From assembly GCA_903884235.1 (NCBI GenBank), contig CAISEB010000046.1, positions 43,282 through 107,281 on the forward strand: a stretch of 64,000 nt of DNA, read 5' to 3'. Position 1 is the first letter of the stretch; every line of letters starts with the position of its first letter. This document shows positions 19,483 to 28,180 of this stretch, one piece after another. The notes beneath the pieces are model-generated. The model was not told the DNA's origin and searched no databases. It was given only the letters and a program-made list of their open reading frames with translations. A program made the position numbers and the translations under genes. This DNA comes from an uncultured Pseudomonadota bacterium (GTDB taxonomy: Bacteria > Pseudomonadota > Gammaproteobacteria > Steroidobacterales > Steroidobacteraceae).

Positions 19483-20997
19483 TCAAGACGACGCGGCGCC
19501 GTCGGTGAACCAGTGAGCCCGGGCCGCCATGATCAGCTTGCCCGCGCGCGCGTCGTCCAGATTTTCGATGCCCTCGAGGTCCTCTATCGCCTGTTCGGCG
19601 AGGTCCTCGCGGGTGCAGATGCCACGCGCCGCGAGCGACGCGGCGAGTTCGGGATCCATGCCCTCCACTTCGAGGAGGTCCTCGGCGGGCGTGCCGTCGG
19701 CACTCTCCTCGGTCGCGATCGCCTGCGTCAGCAGCACGTCGCGGGCACGGTTGCGCAGCTCGCGGACGATGTTGTCGTCGAACTCCTCGACCGCGAGCAG
19801 CTCGTTGGTCGGGACGTAGGCGATCTCCTCGATGGTCGAGAAGCCTTCCTGCACGAGGATCGTCGCGACGTCCTCGTCGACGTCCAGCGCCTTCATGAAC
19901 ATGTCGCGCAGCGCCTTGGTCTCCGACTCGCTCTTCTCGTCGGCCTGCTGCTCGCTCATGATGTTGAGCTTCCAGCCGGTCAGCTCCGACGCGAGGCGGA
20001 TGTTCTGCCCGCCGCGGCCGATGGCCTGCGAGAGCTTCTCCTCGGCGACGGCGATGTCCATGCTGTGCTGGTCTTCGTCGACGACGATCGAGGTGACCTC
20101 GGCCGGCTGCATCGCGTTGATGACGAACTGCGCCGGGTTGTCCTCGAACGGGATGATGTCGACGCGCTCGCCGGCGATCTCGTTCGAGACCGCCTGCACG
20201 CGGCTGCCACGCATGCCGACGCAGGCACCGACAGGGTCGATGCGCGGATCGTGGCTCTTGACCGCGATCTTGGCGCGCACGCCCGCGTCGCGGGCCGCGC
20301 CGAGGATCTGGATGAGGCCCTGGCCGACTTCCGGCACCTCGAGCTTGAACAGCTCGATCAGGAACTCGGGCGCCGTGCGCGACAGGAAGATCTGCGGGCC
20401 GCGCGGCTCCGAACGCACTTCCTTCAGGAACGCCTTGATGCGGTCCTGGGTGCGGATCGGCTCGCGCGGGATCAGGTTCTCGCGAGGCACGAACGCCTCG
20501 GCGTTCTGGCCGAGATCGACGTACACGCCATTGCGGTCGACGCGCTTGACGATGCCGCTGACCAGCGTGCCGATGCGGTCCTGGTAGGCGTCGACGACCT
20601 GCGCGCGTTCGGCCTCGCGCACCTTCTGCACGATGACCTGCTTCGCGGTCTGCGCGTCGATGCGGCCGAACGCCTCGCCCTCGATGGGCACTTCGACGAA
20701 GCCACCGATCTCGGCCGCGGGGTTCACGTCGATCGCGTCCTCGAAGCGCAGCTCGCGCTCGGGGAACTCGAGCTCGCGCGAGTCGTCCGCAAAGACCTTC
20801 CAGCGTTGGAACACTTCGTAGTCGCCGGTCTTGCGATTGATCGCGACCCGCACGTCCATGTCCTCGCCGTGGCGCTTGCGGGTGGCGGACGCAAGGGCAG
20901 CTTCGAGCGCATCGAAGATGATCCCCTGGTCGATACCCTTCTCGTTCGCGACGCTCTCTACCGCGTCAACGATTTCCTTCAGCGTCGTCCTCGCCAT
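19483..20997 (-). CDS. nusA: Transcription termination/antitermination factor NusA
   Basis: RNA polymerase-binding elongation factor, 504 aa. In order: the N-terminal polymerase-binding domain, an S1 domain (GTLVSGIVKRVDRNGVYVDL), two KH domains (GVRAKIAVKSHDPRIDPVGA and SQAIGRGGQNIRLASELTGW), then two C-terminal acidic HhH repeats (LVQEGFSTIEEIAY and LAARGICTREDLAEQ). It starts 6 nt after the rimP stop in the operon direction. NusA is known to modulate its own operon leader, relevant to the tandem terminators upstream of rimP. Confidence 0.97.
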   Translation of the reverse strand: MARTTLKEIVDAVESVANEKGIDQGIIFDALEAALASATRKRHGEDMDVRVAINRKTGDYEVFQRWKVFADDSRELEFPERELRFEDAIDVNPAAEIGGFVEVPIEGEAFGRIDAQTAKQVIVQKVREAERAQVVDAYQDRIGTLVSGIVKRVDRNGVYVDLGQNAEAFVPRENLIPREPIRTQDRIKAFLKEVRSEPRGPQIFLSRTAPEFLIELFKLEVPEVGQGLIQILGAARDAGVRAKIAVKSHDPRIDPVGACVGMRGSRVQAVSNEIAGERVDIIPFEDNPAQFVINAMQPAEVTSIVVDEDQHSMDIAVAEEKLSQAIGRGGQNIRLASELTGWKLNIMSEQQADEKSESETKALRDMFMKALDVDEDVATILVQEGFSTIEEIAYVPTNELLAVEEFDDNIVRELRNRARDVLLTQAIATEESADGTPAEDLLEVEGMDPELAASLAARGICTREDLAEQAIEDLEGIENLDDARAGKLIMAARAHWFTDGAASS

Positions 20998-21003
20998 GTG
21001 TCG

Positions 21004-21483
21004 TCACTCCCGCCGCGTGCCGTACTCGGGCACCAGCCGCGCCGTCTTGATCTCGTTCAATGCCAATTCAACTGTCTTGCCGTCGACCTCGAGCACGAGT
21101 CCCGCGTCGCCGACCGCCTCCAGCCGACCCGTCCAGCGACGGCGTCCGTCGCGGGGCAGCAGGCTCTCGACGTGCACCCGGCTGCCGACGTAGCGCACGA
21201 AGTGCGCGCGCGTCCGCAGCGGGCGATCAAATCCTGGCGAGGACACCTCGAGGGTGTATTCGCCCTTGATCGGATCCGCGAGGTCGAGCGCTGCGCTCAC
21301 CGCGCGGCTCACCGACTCGCAATCCTCGACCGTCACCCGATCCGCCTCGGTCTCGCCGCCCGGCCGATCGATGTAGATCCGCAGCAGGCCGCCACCCCGG
21401 TGGGCGTGGAACTCGAGCTCGACGAGCTCGCACCCCCGCGCCGTCACCTCCGGCTCCAGCAGCCCGATCAGCGTCTCGCGCAT
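21004..21483 (-). CDS. rimP: Ribosome maturation factor RimP
   Basis: 30S assembly factor of 159 aa. The core blocks LLRIYIDRPG, VTVEDCESVSRAVSAALD and YTLEVSSPGFDRPLRT are typical. ATG 21483 is preceded by GGAG; the frame stays open to 21612 but that extension runs through terminator hairpins and is not conserved sequence. It is the first gene of the nusA-infB operon, and its leader carries two intrinsic terminators. Confidence 0.95.
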   Translation of the reverse strand: MRETLIGLLEPEVTARGCELVELEFHAHRGGGLLRIYIDRPGGETEADRVTVEDCESVSRAVSAALDLADPIKGEYTLEVSSPGFDRPLRTRAHFVRYVGSRVHVESLLPRDGRRRWTGRLEAVGDAGLVLEVDGKTVELALNEIKTARLVPEYGTRRE

Positions 21484-21525
21484 CGCTCCGCCCCGGGTCC
21501 GCGTGCTCGCAAGCGACCCGAACCC

Positions 21526-21561
21526 AAAAAAAAGGCCAAAAAAATGGGCCTGCGGCCCATT
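21526..21561 (-). terminator. Intrinsic terminator/attenuator in the rimP leader
   Basis: On the minus strand AATGGGCC-GCA-GGCCCATT is a perfect 8-bp stem (21543-21561) followed by T runs (the A runs at 21538-21542 and 21526-21533 on the plus strand). It ends about 43 nt before the rimP ATG, so leftward transcripts must pass it to express rimP-nusA-infB. Confidence 0.8.
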
Positions 21562-21599
21562 CTCGTGGTCGCAAACCCCGGAGGGTCCCGACCCAAACG

Positions 21600-21620
21600 A
21601 AAAAGCCCCCACTGGGGCTT
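21600..21620 (-). terminator. Second intrinsic terminator upstream of rimP
   Basis: On the minus strand AAGCCCC-AGT-GGGGGCTT forms a 7-8 bp stem followed by TTTTTCG. It lies 40 nt upstream of the first rimP-leader terminator, making a tandem pair on the same strand. Confidence 0.75.
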
Positions 21621-21670
21621 CTACTCAACACCAGGACCGCTCCGCCAGAGCCGGTCCCTGAACTTCCCTG

Positions 21671-21676
21671 AGTATA
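21671..21676 (-). promoter_or_regulatory. Candidate -10 box for the rimP leader
   Basis: TATACT on the minus strand, about 50 nt upstream of the first terminator met by leftward transcription. The -35 region is weak (TTTCCC at 17-nt spacing). Between this box and the terminators, GGACCG...CGGTCC (about 21634-21657) could form another stem. Confidence 0.35.
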
Positions 21677-21983
21677 CGTCACAGCGACCGGCCGGGAAAG
21701 TCGCGATCCACTTCGCCCGCCGGGCCCGGCGCGCGATACGACGGCTCCGTCGGGCTTGGACCCTCGCCAAACATTTTACATAATACAACGCCCCCGCCGG
21801 GCGACCGGGCCCCGCGGCACCCCACCGCCCCGCCGCCTGCGCCTTCCCGTGGCCGGACGCCAGTTCGGTATACACGGTGGCGTCGCCCCGTCCTCCTCCG
21901 CAATCTGCGACCTGCCGCAATCACGGCGCGCCACCGGGGGGGTCTATACTCGCCGGCACCGCGTCCAGGCCCCCAGAGGTACG

Positions 21984-23795
21984 ATGGAACCGACGGACAC
22001 CCGACAACCCGACTACTACCACCGGGTTGTAGACTGCCAGTGGGCCTGCCCCGCTCATACCGACGTCCCCGAATACATCCGGCTGATCGCCCAGGGCCGC
22101 TTCGGCGACGCCTACCTCAGCAACCGAGCCTCGAACGTCTTCCCCGGGATCCTCGGGCGGGTCTGCGACCGGCCCTGCGAGCCGGCCTGCCGCCGCGGCC
22201 GGGTCGAGGACAAGCCGGTCGCGATCTGCCGGCTGAAGCGCGTCGCCGCGGACCACCGCGAGGACGTCGCCGATCGACTGCCGACACCGCCCGCGATAAA
22301 GAACGGCAAGCGCATCGCCTGCATCGGCGCCGGACCGGCCTCGCTGACCGTCGCCAACGACCTGCTGCCGCTCGGCTACGCGGTCACCATCTTCGAGCAG
22401 TGGGGCCTGTCCGGCGGCCTGATGCGCTCGAACATCCCCGCGTTCCGCCTGCCCGCTGACGTCCTCGACGAGGAGATCGGCTACATCCTCGGCATGGGCG
22501 CCGACCTGCGCCTCGAGACGCCAGTGACCAGCCTGAAGGCGCTGCTCCACGACGGCGGCTTCGACGCGGTGTTCGTCGGCTCCGGCGCACCGAAGGCCAA
22601 GGACCTCAGGGTCCCGGGCCGCGACGACTCCGAGCGGATCCACAGCGGCATCGACTGGCTGCAGTCCGTCGCCTTCGGTCACGTCAAGAAGATCGGCGAG
22701 CGGGTGCTGATCATCGGCGTCGGCAATACAGCGATGGACTGCTGCCGCAGCTCGCTGCGCCTCGGCGCCAAGCAGGTCAGCGTGATGGCGCGCAAGTCGC
22801 GCGAGTTCTTCAAGGCCTCGGAGTGGGAACTGGAGGACGCCGAGAGCGAGGGCGTCCGCATCGTCGTCAACCACTCCCCCAAGTCGTTCGTCATCGAGGA
22901 CGGCAAGCTCACCGGGATGCGCTTCGACGTGCTCGAATATGACCTCGTCGACGGCCAGATCGTCGCCGAACGCAAGGTCGAATCGGTCGTCGTTCCGTGT
23001 GACGACGTGATCCTCGCGATCGGCCAGGAAAACGCCTTTCCCTGGATCGAGCGCGACGTCGGCATCGAGTTCGACAAATGGCAGGTGCCGAAGATCGACC
23101 CGGTGACGTTCCAGTCGACGCGACCGCAGGTCTTCTTCGGAGGCGACGCGGCGCTCGGGCCTAAGAACATCATCTGGGCCGTCGAGCATGGGCACCAGGC
23201 GGCAATCTCGATCCACCGCTTCTGCAACGGCCTCGCCGTGCAGGATCGCCCGGCACGCGGGGTGACGCTGTCCAGCCGCAAGATGGGCATCCACGAGTGG
23301 TCGTACAAGAACGACTACAACCCGGCCGAAAGGCGGCTGGTGCCCCATGTCGCGCTGGCCGAGCGCTTCCGCCAGATCAAGATCGAGGTCGAGCTCGGCT
23401 TCAGCCCGGAGCAGACGGCGCTCGAAGTGCAGCGCTGCCTGAACTGCGACATCCAGACGGTGTTCACGGCACCGCTGTGCATCGAATGCGATGCCTGCAT
23501 CGACATCTGCCCGGTCGACTGCCTGACCATGACGGCGAACGGCACCGAGGCGGAACTGTCGGCCAACACCAAGGCGCCGCGCCGCGACCCCGACCGGCCG
23601 CTGTACGTGTCCGCGCCACTCAAGCAGACCGGCCGCGTCATGCTCAAGGACGAGGACCTCTGCGTGCACTGCGGCCTGTGCGCCGAGCGCTGCCCCACCG
23701 CCGCCTGGGACATGCAGAAGTCCACGGTCCACATTCCCCACGCCAGCACCGACGGGATCCCATGCGAACCGCAAGCCACTCGCCAGAGCGCCTGA
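21984..23795 (+). CDS. GltD-like FAD/NAD(P) oxidoreductase fused to a 2x[4Fe-4S] ferredoxin domain
   Basis: A 603-aa flavoprotein. The N-terminal GltD/DPYD-type cysteine cluster has C18, C22, C61, C65 and C69. An FAD-binding motif (GAGPASLTVANDL) starts near 113 and an NAD(P) motif (GVGNTAMDCCRSSLRLGA) near 248. The C-terminus carries two ferredoxin clusters, C499/C502/C505/C509 and C560/C563/C566/C570. It precedes and overlaps korA, so its likely job is electron transfer between the oxidoreductase's low-potential electrons and NAD(P)H. Such genes are often labelled glutamate synthase small subunit; with no gltB here that label is probably wrong. The direction of electron flow is inference. 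Confidence 0.88.
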   Translation: MEPTDTRQPDYYHRVVDCQWACPAHTDVPEYIRLIAQGRFGDAYLSNRASNVFPGILGRVCDRPCEPACRRGRVEDKPVAICRLKRVAADHREDVADRLPTPPAIKNGKRIACIGAGPASLTVANDLLPLGYAVTIFEQWGLSGGLMRSNIPAFRLPADVLDEEIGYILGMGADLRLETPVTSLKALLHDGGFDAVFVGSGAPKAKDLRVPGRDDSERIHSGIDWLQSVAFGHVKKIGERVLIIGVGNTAMDCCRSSLRLGAKQVSVMARKSREFFKASEWELEDAESEGVRIVVNHSPKSFVIEDGKLTGMRFDVLEYDLVDGQIVAERKVESVVVPCDDVILAIGQENAFPWIERDVGIEFDKWQVPKIDPVTFQSTRPQVFFGGDAALGPKNIIWAVEHGHQAAISIHRFCNGLAVQDRPARGVTLSSRKMGIHEWSYKNDYNPAERRLVPHVALAERFRQIKIEVELGFSPEQTALEVQRCLNCDIQTVFTAPLCIECDACIDICPVDCLTMTANGTEAELSANTKAPRRDPDRPLYVSAPLKQTGRVMLKDEDLCVHCGLCAERCPTAAWDMQKSTVHIPHASTDGIPCEPQATRQSA

Positions 23796-25594
23796 ACGAC
23801 TTCGTCATCAAGTTCGCCAACGTCAACGGCACGGGCTCGGCGAGCGCGAACACGCTGATGATGAAGTCGATCTTCCGGATGGGCGTGCCCGTCACCGGCA
23901 AGAACTACTTCCCGTCCAACATCCAGGGCCTGCCGACCTGGTACGAGATCCGGGTCTGTGCCGACGGCCACATGGCGCGCGGCAGCCACGTCGACCTGAT
24001 GATGGCGATGAACATCGAGACCTATGCCAAGGACGTGCGCGAGGTCCGGCCCGGGGGCTTCCTGCTGTACGACTCCACCTGGCCACGCAGCGCGCTGCTG
24101 GAACGCGACGACATCACCGTGTTCGGGGTACCGCTCGCGCGCCTGTGCAACGAGAGCTTCGACGGCGTGCGCAACCGCATCCTGATGAAGAACATCTGCT
24201 ACGCCGGCGTGCTCGCCGCGCTGCTGGACGTCGACCTCGAGGTCATCCGCAACCTCGTCACCGAGCAGTACGCGAGCAAGCCCAAGCTCGTGGACGCCAA
24301 CATGAAGGCGATCGACCTCGGCTACCGCTACGCGCAGGAAAACCTGCCGTGCCCGCTGCCGCTGCGGATACGGCGCATGGACAAGACGCAGGGCCACGTG
24401 CTGATCGACGGCAATACGGCCACCGGGCTCGGCTGCGTGTACGCCGGCGCCACGGTCGGCGCCTGGTACCCGATCACCCCGTCGACCGGCGTCATGGATG
24501 CCTACAAGGGCTTCTGCGAGAAGCTGCGCGTCGACCCGGTGACGAAGGAGCGCAACTTCGTCGTGCTGCAGGCGGAGGACGAACTCGCCGCCATCGGCAT
24601 GGTCGTCGGCGCCTCCTGGAACGGCGCTCGTGCCTTCACGCCGACCAGTGGACCGGGCGTGTCGCTGATGAACGAGTTCCTCGGGCTCGCCTACTACGCC
24701 GAGGTCCCCGCGGTGATCGTCGACGTGCAGCGCGTCGGCCCGTCCACGGGCATGCCGACGCGGACGCAGCAATGCGACCTGATGACATGCGCATACGCCT
24801 CGCACGGCGACACGCGGCACGTGCTGCTGTTCCCGGCGAATCCCGCCGAATGCTTCACGCTCACCGTCAAGGCCTTCGACCTCGCCGAACGGCTGCAGAC
24901 CCCGGTCTTCCTGCTGTCGGACCTCGACATCGGCATGAACGACTGGATGGTCCCGGAACTCACCTGGGACGACAGCTACCGCCCCGATCGCGGCAAGGTG
25001 CTGAGCGCGACCGAGATCGAGGCCCTGCCGAAGTTCCAGCGCTATCTCGACAAGGATGGCGACGCGATCCCGTACCGCACGCTGCCGGGCGTCAACCCGA
25101 AGGCGGCGTACTTCACGCGCGGCTCCGGCCACAACAAGTTCGGTGGCTATACCGAGGATTCGGCCGAGTACCAGGAAGTCGTCGACCGCCTCGTGCGCAA
25201 GTTCGAGACGGCGAAGACGCTGGTCCCCGAGCCCGTGCTCGAGGGCCCGGGCGACCGCCGGATCGGCATCCTCAGCCTCGGCAGCTGCGACGGGCCGATC
25301 CGCGAGGCCCTGGTGCGGCTCGCCGCCTGCGGCACCGAGGTCGACTACCTGCGCGTGAGGGCCTTCCCGTTCGGCGCCGCGGTCGAGGCGTTCCTCGCCG
25401 CGCACGACACGATCCTCGTGGTCGAGCAGAACCGCGACGCGCAGCTGAAGTCGCTACTGACCCTCGAGACCGCGGTCGAGAAGCGCAAGCTCGTCCCGAT
25501 CCTGCACTACGACGGCATGCCGATGACTGCCGATTTCGTCACCGACGCCGTTCTCGACGCCCTCGGCCGCGGCACCCGCCGCGCGGCCGGCTAG
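23762..25594 (+). CDS. korA: 2-oxoacid:ferredoxin oxidoreductase, fused gamma-alpha subunit
   Basis: A 610-aa subunit of a 2-oxoacid (probably 2-oxoglutarate):ferredoxin oxidoreductase. Residues 1 to about 195 form the gamma domain (GTGSASANTLMMKSI; GSHVDLMMAMN) and the rest the alpha domain, with WYPITPSTGVMDAYKGF, TSGPGVSLMNEFLGL and PSTGMPTRTQQCDL. Starting at ATG 23762 it overlaps the upstream gene by 34 nt, so expression is tightly linked. The enzyme makes succinyl-CoA with reduced ferredoxin and is a CoA- and TPP-dependent alternative to the 2-oxoglutarate dehydrogenase complex. Substrate assignment rests on gene arrangement. Confidence 0.9.
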   Translation: MRTASHSPERLNDFVIKFANVNGTGSASANTLMMKSIFRMGVPVTGKNYFPSNIQGLPTWYEIRVCADGHMARGSHVDLMMAMNIETYAKDVREVRPGGFLLYDSTWPRSALLERDDITVFGVPLARLCNESFDGVRNRILMKNICYAGVLAALLDVDLEVIRNLVTEQYASKPKLVDANMKAIDLGYRYAQENLPCPLPLRIRRMDKTQGHVLIDGNTATGLGCVYAGATVGAWYPITPSTGVMDAYKGFCEKLRVDPVTKERNFVVLQAEDELAAIGMVVGASWNGARAFTPTSGPGVSLMNEFLGLAYYAEVPAVIVDVQRVGPSTGMPTRTQQCDLMTCAYASHGDTRHVLLFPANPAECFTLTVKAFDLAERLQTPVFLLSDLDIGMNDWMVPELTWDDSYRPDRGKVLSATEIEALPKFQRYLDKDGDAIPYRTLPGVNPKAAYFTRGSGHNKFGGYTEDSAEYQEVVDRLVRKFETAKTLVPEPVLEGPGDRRIGILSLGSCDGPIREALVRLAACGTEVDYLRVRAFPFGAAVEAFLAAHDTILVVEQNRDAQLKSLLTLETAVEKRKLVPILHYDGMPMTADFVTDAVLDALGRGTRRAAG

Positions 25595-25606
25595 GAGCTC
25601 CCTGCA

Positions 25607-26665
25607 ATGACCTCGATCACCAAGCCGAAAATCGCCCATCCGTCGCTGCCGCGCAATGAGCTCGGGCTGACCCGCCGCGACTACGAGGGCGGCATGTCGA
25701 CGCTGTGCGCCGGCTGCGGCCACGATTCGATCACCGCGGCGATCACCGAGGCCGTGTGGGGCCTGTCGCTGCGCCCGGAGAACCTCGTCAAGCTGTCGGG
25801 CATCGGCTGCTCGTCGAAGACCACCGCCTACTTCGTCAGCGGCGCCCATGGCTTCAACGGCGTCCACGGCCGCATGCCCTCGATCGCGACGGGCGCGAAC
25901 GCGGCCAACCACTCACTGACCTACATCGGCGTCTCGGGCGACGGCGACTCGCTGTCGATCGGCCTCGGGCAGCTCGCGCACGCCATCCGTCGCAACGTCA
26001 ACATGCTGTACGTCATCGAGAACAACGGCGTGTACGGCCTCACCAAGGGGCAGTTCTCCGCGTCGGCCGACGTCGGCACGAAGTCGAAGAAGGGCGACGC
26101 CAACGTGCAGACGCCGGTCGATCCCGCACTGCTCGCGCTGTCGCTCGGCGCGGGCTTCGTCGCCCGTGGCTTCTCCGGCGACAAGAAGCAGCTCGTGCCG
26201 CTCATCCAGGCCGGCCTCAGGCACCCGGGCTTCGCGCTGATCGACGTCATGTCCCCGTGCGTCACCTTCAACGACCACGAGGGCTCGACCAAGAGCTACG
26301 CGTACACGCGCGAGCACTACCACGCGGCGGTCGAGGCGGACTATGTGCCCCGCGCGGAGACCATCGCGGTCGACTACGCCGAGGGCGAGGCGCTGGTGGT
26401 GCCGCTGCACGATGGCAGCGAGGTGCGCCTGCGCAAGCTGGAGCTGGAGTTCGACACGGCCGACCGGGCCAAGGCGTACTCCTACATCGACGCGAAGCTC
26501 GCCGAGGGCGAGTACGTCACCGGCCTCATCCACGAGGTCGAGGCACCCGAGCACGAGTTGCACGCCGTCAACCGCACGGCCGCGGCGCCACTCAACACGA
26601 TGCCCTTCGAGCGCCTGAATCCCGGCCGGGCCACGCTCGCGAAACTGATGGCGCGCTACCGCTGA
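25607..26665 (+). CDS. korB: 2-oxoacid:ferredoxin oxidoreductase, beta (TPP) subunit
   Basis: A 352-aa TPP-binding subunit. The family block STLCAGCGHDS carries C34 and C37; C67 (GIGCSSKT) and C217 (MSPCVTF) are placed as in the [4Fe-4S] cluster of this family. The TPP motif begins GDGDSLSIGLGQLAHAI and includes VIENNGVYGLTKGQ. It starts 12 nt after korA and completes a three-gene operon. The roughly 60-residue C-terminal region after HYHAAV is the typical KorB extension. Confidence 0.93.
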   Translation: MTSITKPKIAHPSLPRNELGLTRRDYEGGMSTLCAGCGHDSITAAITEAVWGLSLRPENLVKLSGIGCSSKTTAYFVSGAHGFNGVHGRMPSIATGANAANHSLTYIGVSGDGDSLSIGLGQLAHAIRRNVNMLYVIENNGVYGLTKGQFSASADVGTKSKKGDANVQTPVDPALLALSLGAGFVARGFSGDKKQLVPLIQAGLRHPGFALIDVMSPCVTFNDHEGSTKSYAYTREHYHAAVEADYVPRAETIAVDYAEGEALVVPLHDGSEVRLRKLELEFDTADRAKAYSYIDAKLAEGEYVTGLIHEVEAPEHELHAVNRTAAAPLNTMPFERLNPGRATLAKLMARYR

Positions 26666-26783
26666 GGCTGGCGCGGCCGGGCGGCCCGCGACGCGGCCGG
26701 CCGGCGTTCCGGCCTGCCGGCGGGACGCCCCGCCCCCACCCGTGGCAAGCTCCCGCATCCGACCACGATGCGGAGCGCAGCGG

Positions 26784-27365
26784 ATGGGCAAGGGACGACT
26801 GGAGGCCTTCAGCGACGGCGTGATCGCCATCCTGATCACGATCATGGTGCTCGAGCTGAAGGCGCCGGAGGGCGATTCGCTCGCCACGCTGCGACCTCTC
26901 GCGCCGGCGCTGCTCGGCTACCTGCTGAGCTTCATCTACCTCGGCGTTTACTGGAATAACCACCATCACCTGCTGCACCTGGTCAGGCAGGTCGACGGCG
27001 GCCTGATGTGGGCGAACCTGCACCTGCTGTTCTGGCTGTCGCTGGTGCCGTTCGCGACCAGCTGGATGGGCGCACACCCCGATCGCACGGCACCGACGGC
27101 GATGTACGGGGTCGTGCTGCTGCTGGCGGCGATCGCCTTCTACGTGCTGCAGCGGCGCATCGTGGGCGCACACGGCCCGGACTCGCCGCTCGCGCGCGAG
27201 CTCGGCGCGGACTGGAAGGGAAAGCTGTCGCCGGTGGCGTATGCCACGGCCATCGCGACCGCGTTCGTCGCGCCTGCGGCCTCGCAGGCGATCTACGCGA
27301 TGGTTGCGCTGTGGTGGCTGGTGCCGGACCGCCGCTTCGCGCGGGCGCTCGCCGCGCCCGAGTGA
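26784..27365 (+). CDS. TMEM175-family (DUF1211) potassium-channel-like membrane protein
   Basis: A 193-aa membrane protein with the family hallmark RLEAFSDGVIAILITIMVLEL at its N-terminus, where the FSD motif lines the pore in TMEM175 channels, followed by a His-rich turn (WNNHHHLLHL) and four or five more hydrophobic segments. Bacterial members are tetrameric, weakly K+-selective channels. I start at ATG 26784 because the FSDGV motif then lies at its normal distance; upstream codons are not family-like. It is convergent with the next gene, 7 nt away. Confidence 0.85.
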   Translation: MGKGRLEAFSDGVIAILITIMVLELKAPEGDSLATLRPLAPALLGYLLSFIYLGVYWNNHHHLLHLVRQVDGGLMWANLHLLFWLSLVPFATSWMGAHPDRTAPTAMYGVVLLLAAIAFYVLQRRIVGAHGPDSPLARELGADWKGKLSPVAYATAIATAFVAPAASQAIYAMVALWWLVPDRRFARALAAPE

Positions 27366-27372
27366 GCGTCGG

Positions 27373-27582
27373 TCAGGTCCGGCGGCTCCGCTCCCAGTTC
27401 AGGACCGCCGTGCGGCCCGCCGCCGTCAGGACGATCGCGTGGCCGCTGCCCGAGGCATAGCCACGGCGCTGGAACTTCTCGGCCTGCGCGGCCGACACCG
27501 TCGAGGCGGCAAGGCCCCGCTTCGCGCGCTGGTCGAGGCGCTGCAGCGCAGCCCAGTCATCCGCGGTCATGTAGTCGTCCAT
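27373..27582 (-). CDS. Small hypothetical protein
   Basis: A 69-residue soluble basic protein, not recognised. ATG 27582 has a good GAGGAG 5 nt upstream. The middle (LAASTVSAAQAEKFQRRGYA) followed by HAIVLTAAGRTAVLNW is reminiscent of the helix-plus-wing end of a winged-helix fold, but this is only a visual impression. It follows the adhesin-E-like gene by 22 nt on the same strand and is probably co-transcribed. Confidence 0.6.
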   Translation of the reverse strand: MDDYMTADDWAALQRLDQRAKRGLAASTVSAAQAEKFQRRGYASGSGHAIVLTAAGRTAVLNWERSRRT

Positions 27583-27604
27583 CGTCACTCCTCGTTGGGC
27601 GGGC

Positions 27605-28033
27605 TCAGGGCTTGGCGTTCTCGGGCCGCGCCGCATAGTCGCAGACGAACGCCATCAGTGCATCCTCGATGCTGCCGGGGCGCGGCTGGGTCCAGTGCGG
27701 CTTGGCGGCATCGGCGTGCTCGGCGATCGAGACCGCACCGGCCCAGCCCGGCTGGGTGTACCAGTCATACGCCAGGTCGGCCGAGCGGCCCGAAGCACAG
27801 TCAAAGAGTCGCTGCGCGCGCCCCGAGAGGTGCTCCACCGAGTCGTTCGGGGTGAGATTGTGGTCGCCGGTGAAGCGGAACCAGGCCCGGATCCCGGGAT
27901 GCGCAGGCAGGATGGTCTCGCGGTCGACCTGCCAGACCGTGCCGCTGCTGCTATGGATCACGTCGACCCAGTCCTCGGCGGCCGCACTGCCCGCGAGCAG
28001 GCACCCGAAAAGGATCCACGCCAGCTTGGCCAT
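27605..28033 (-). CDS. Exported surface-adhesin-E-like protein
   Basis: A 142-aa protein with a signal peptide (residues 1-19, ending AGSAAA). The mature part follows the layout of the adhesin-E-like small periplasmic/surface domain: W near the start, VWQVDRETI, a W-rich strand, LFDCASGR, YDWYTQPG, then WTQPRPGSIEDALMAFVCDYA; the two Cys may form a disulfide. The domain is common in proteobacteria and mostly of unknown role. Confidence in the family is moderate. Confidence 0.65.
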   Translation of the reverse strand: MAKLAWILFGCLLAGSAAAEDWVDVIHSSSGTVWQVDRETILPAHPGIRAWFRFTGDHNLTPNDSVEHLSGRAQRLFDCASGRSADLAYDWYTQPGWAGAVSIAEHADAAKPHWTQPRPGSIEDALMAFVCDYAARPENAKP

Positions 28034-28180
28034 CCGCGACTCCGGTACCGAGGCCGGTCATCCCGGCGGTCCGGACAGCATAGCGGCGGTCGCCGCAACC
28101 GGCCACGCGACATCCCCGACGGCGCGAGGGCCCCGGGTCCGGTAGACTCCGGCCCCCAAGGCCTGCCCGAGATCCCCCCC

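Larger units (their letters stand above)
21484..21983. other. Divergent intergenic region rimP / GltD-ferredoxin gene
   Basis: A 500-nt gap without a credible gene. It holds the two leftward terminators and the candidate leftward -10 box. A rightward TATACT at about 21944-21949 is the best -10 candidate for the oxidoreductase operon, and an A+T-rich patch lies at about 21770-21790. No T-arm-like sequence (GGTTCGAATCC on either strand) was found, so no tRNA is called. Confidence 0.5.

Noticed and set aside
21540..21700. tRNA gene upstream of rimP
   Set aside because: A tRNA often precedes rimP in gammaproteobacteria, but no T-arm or acceptor pairing could be found here on either strand.
21984..23795. 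Glutamate synthase small subunit (gltD)
   Set aside because: No gltB nearby; the C-terminal double ferredoxin domain and overlap with korA point to an oxidoreductase partner.
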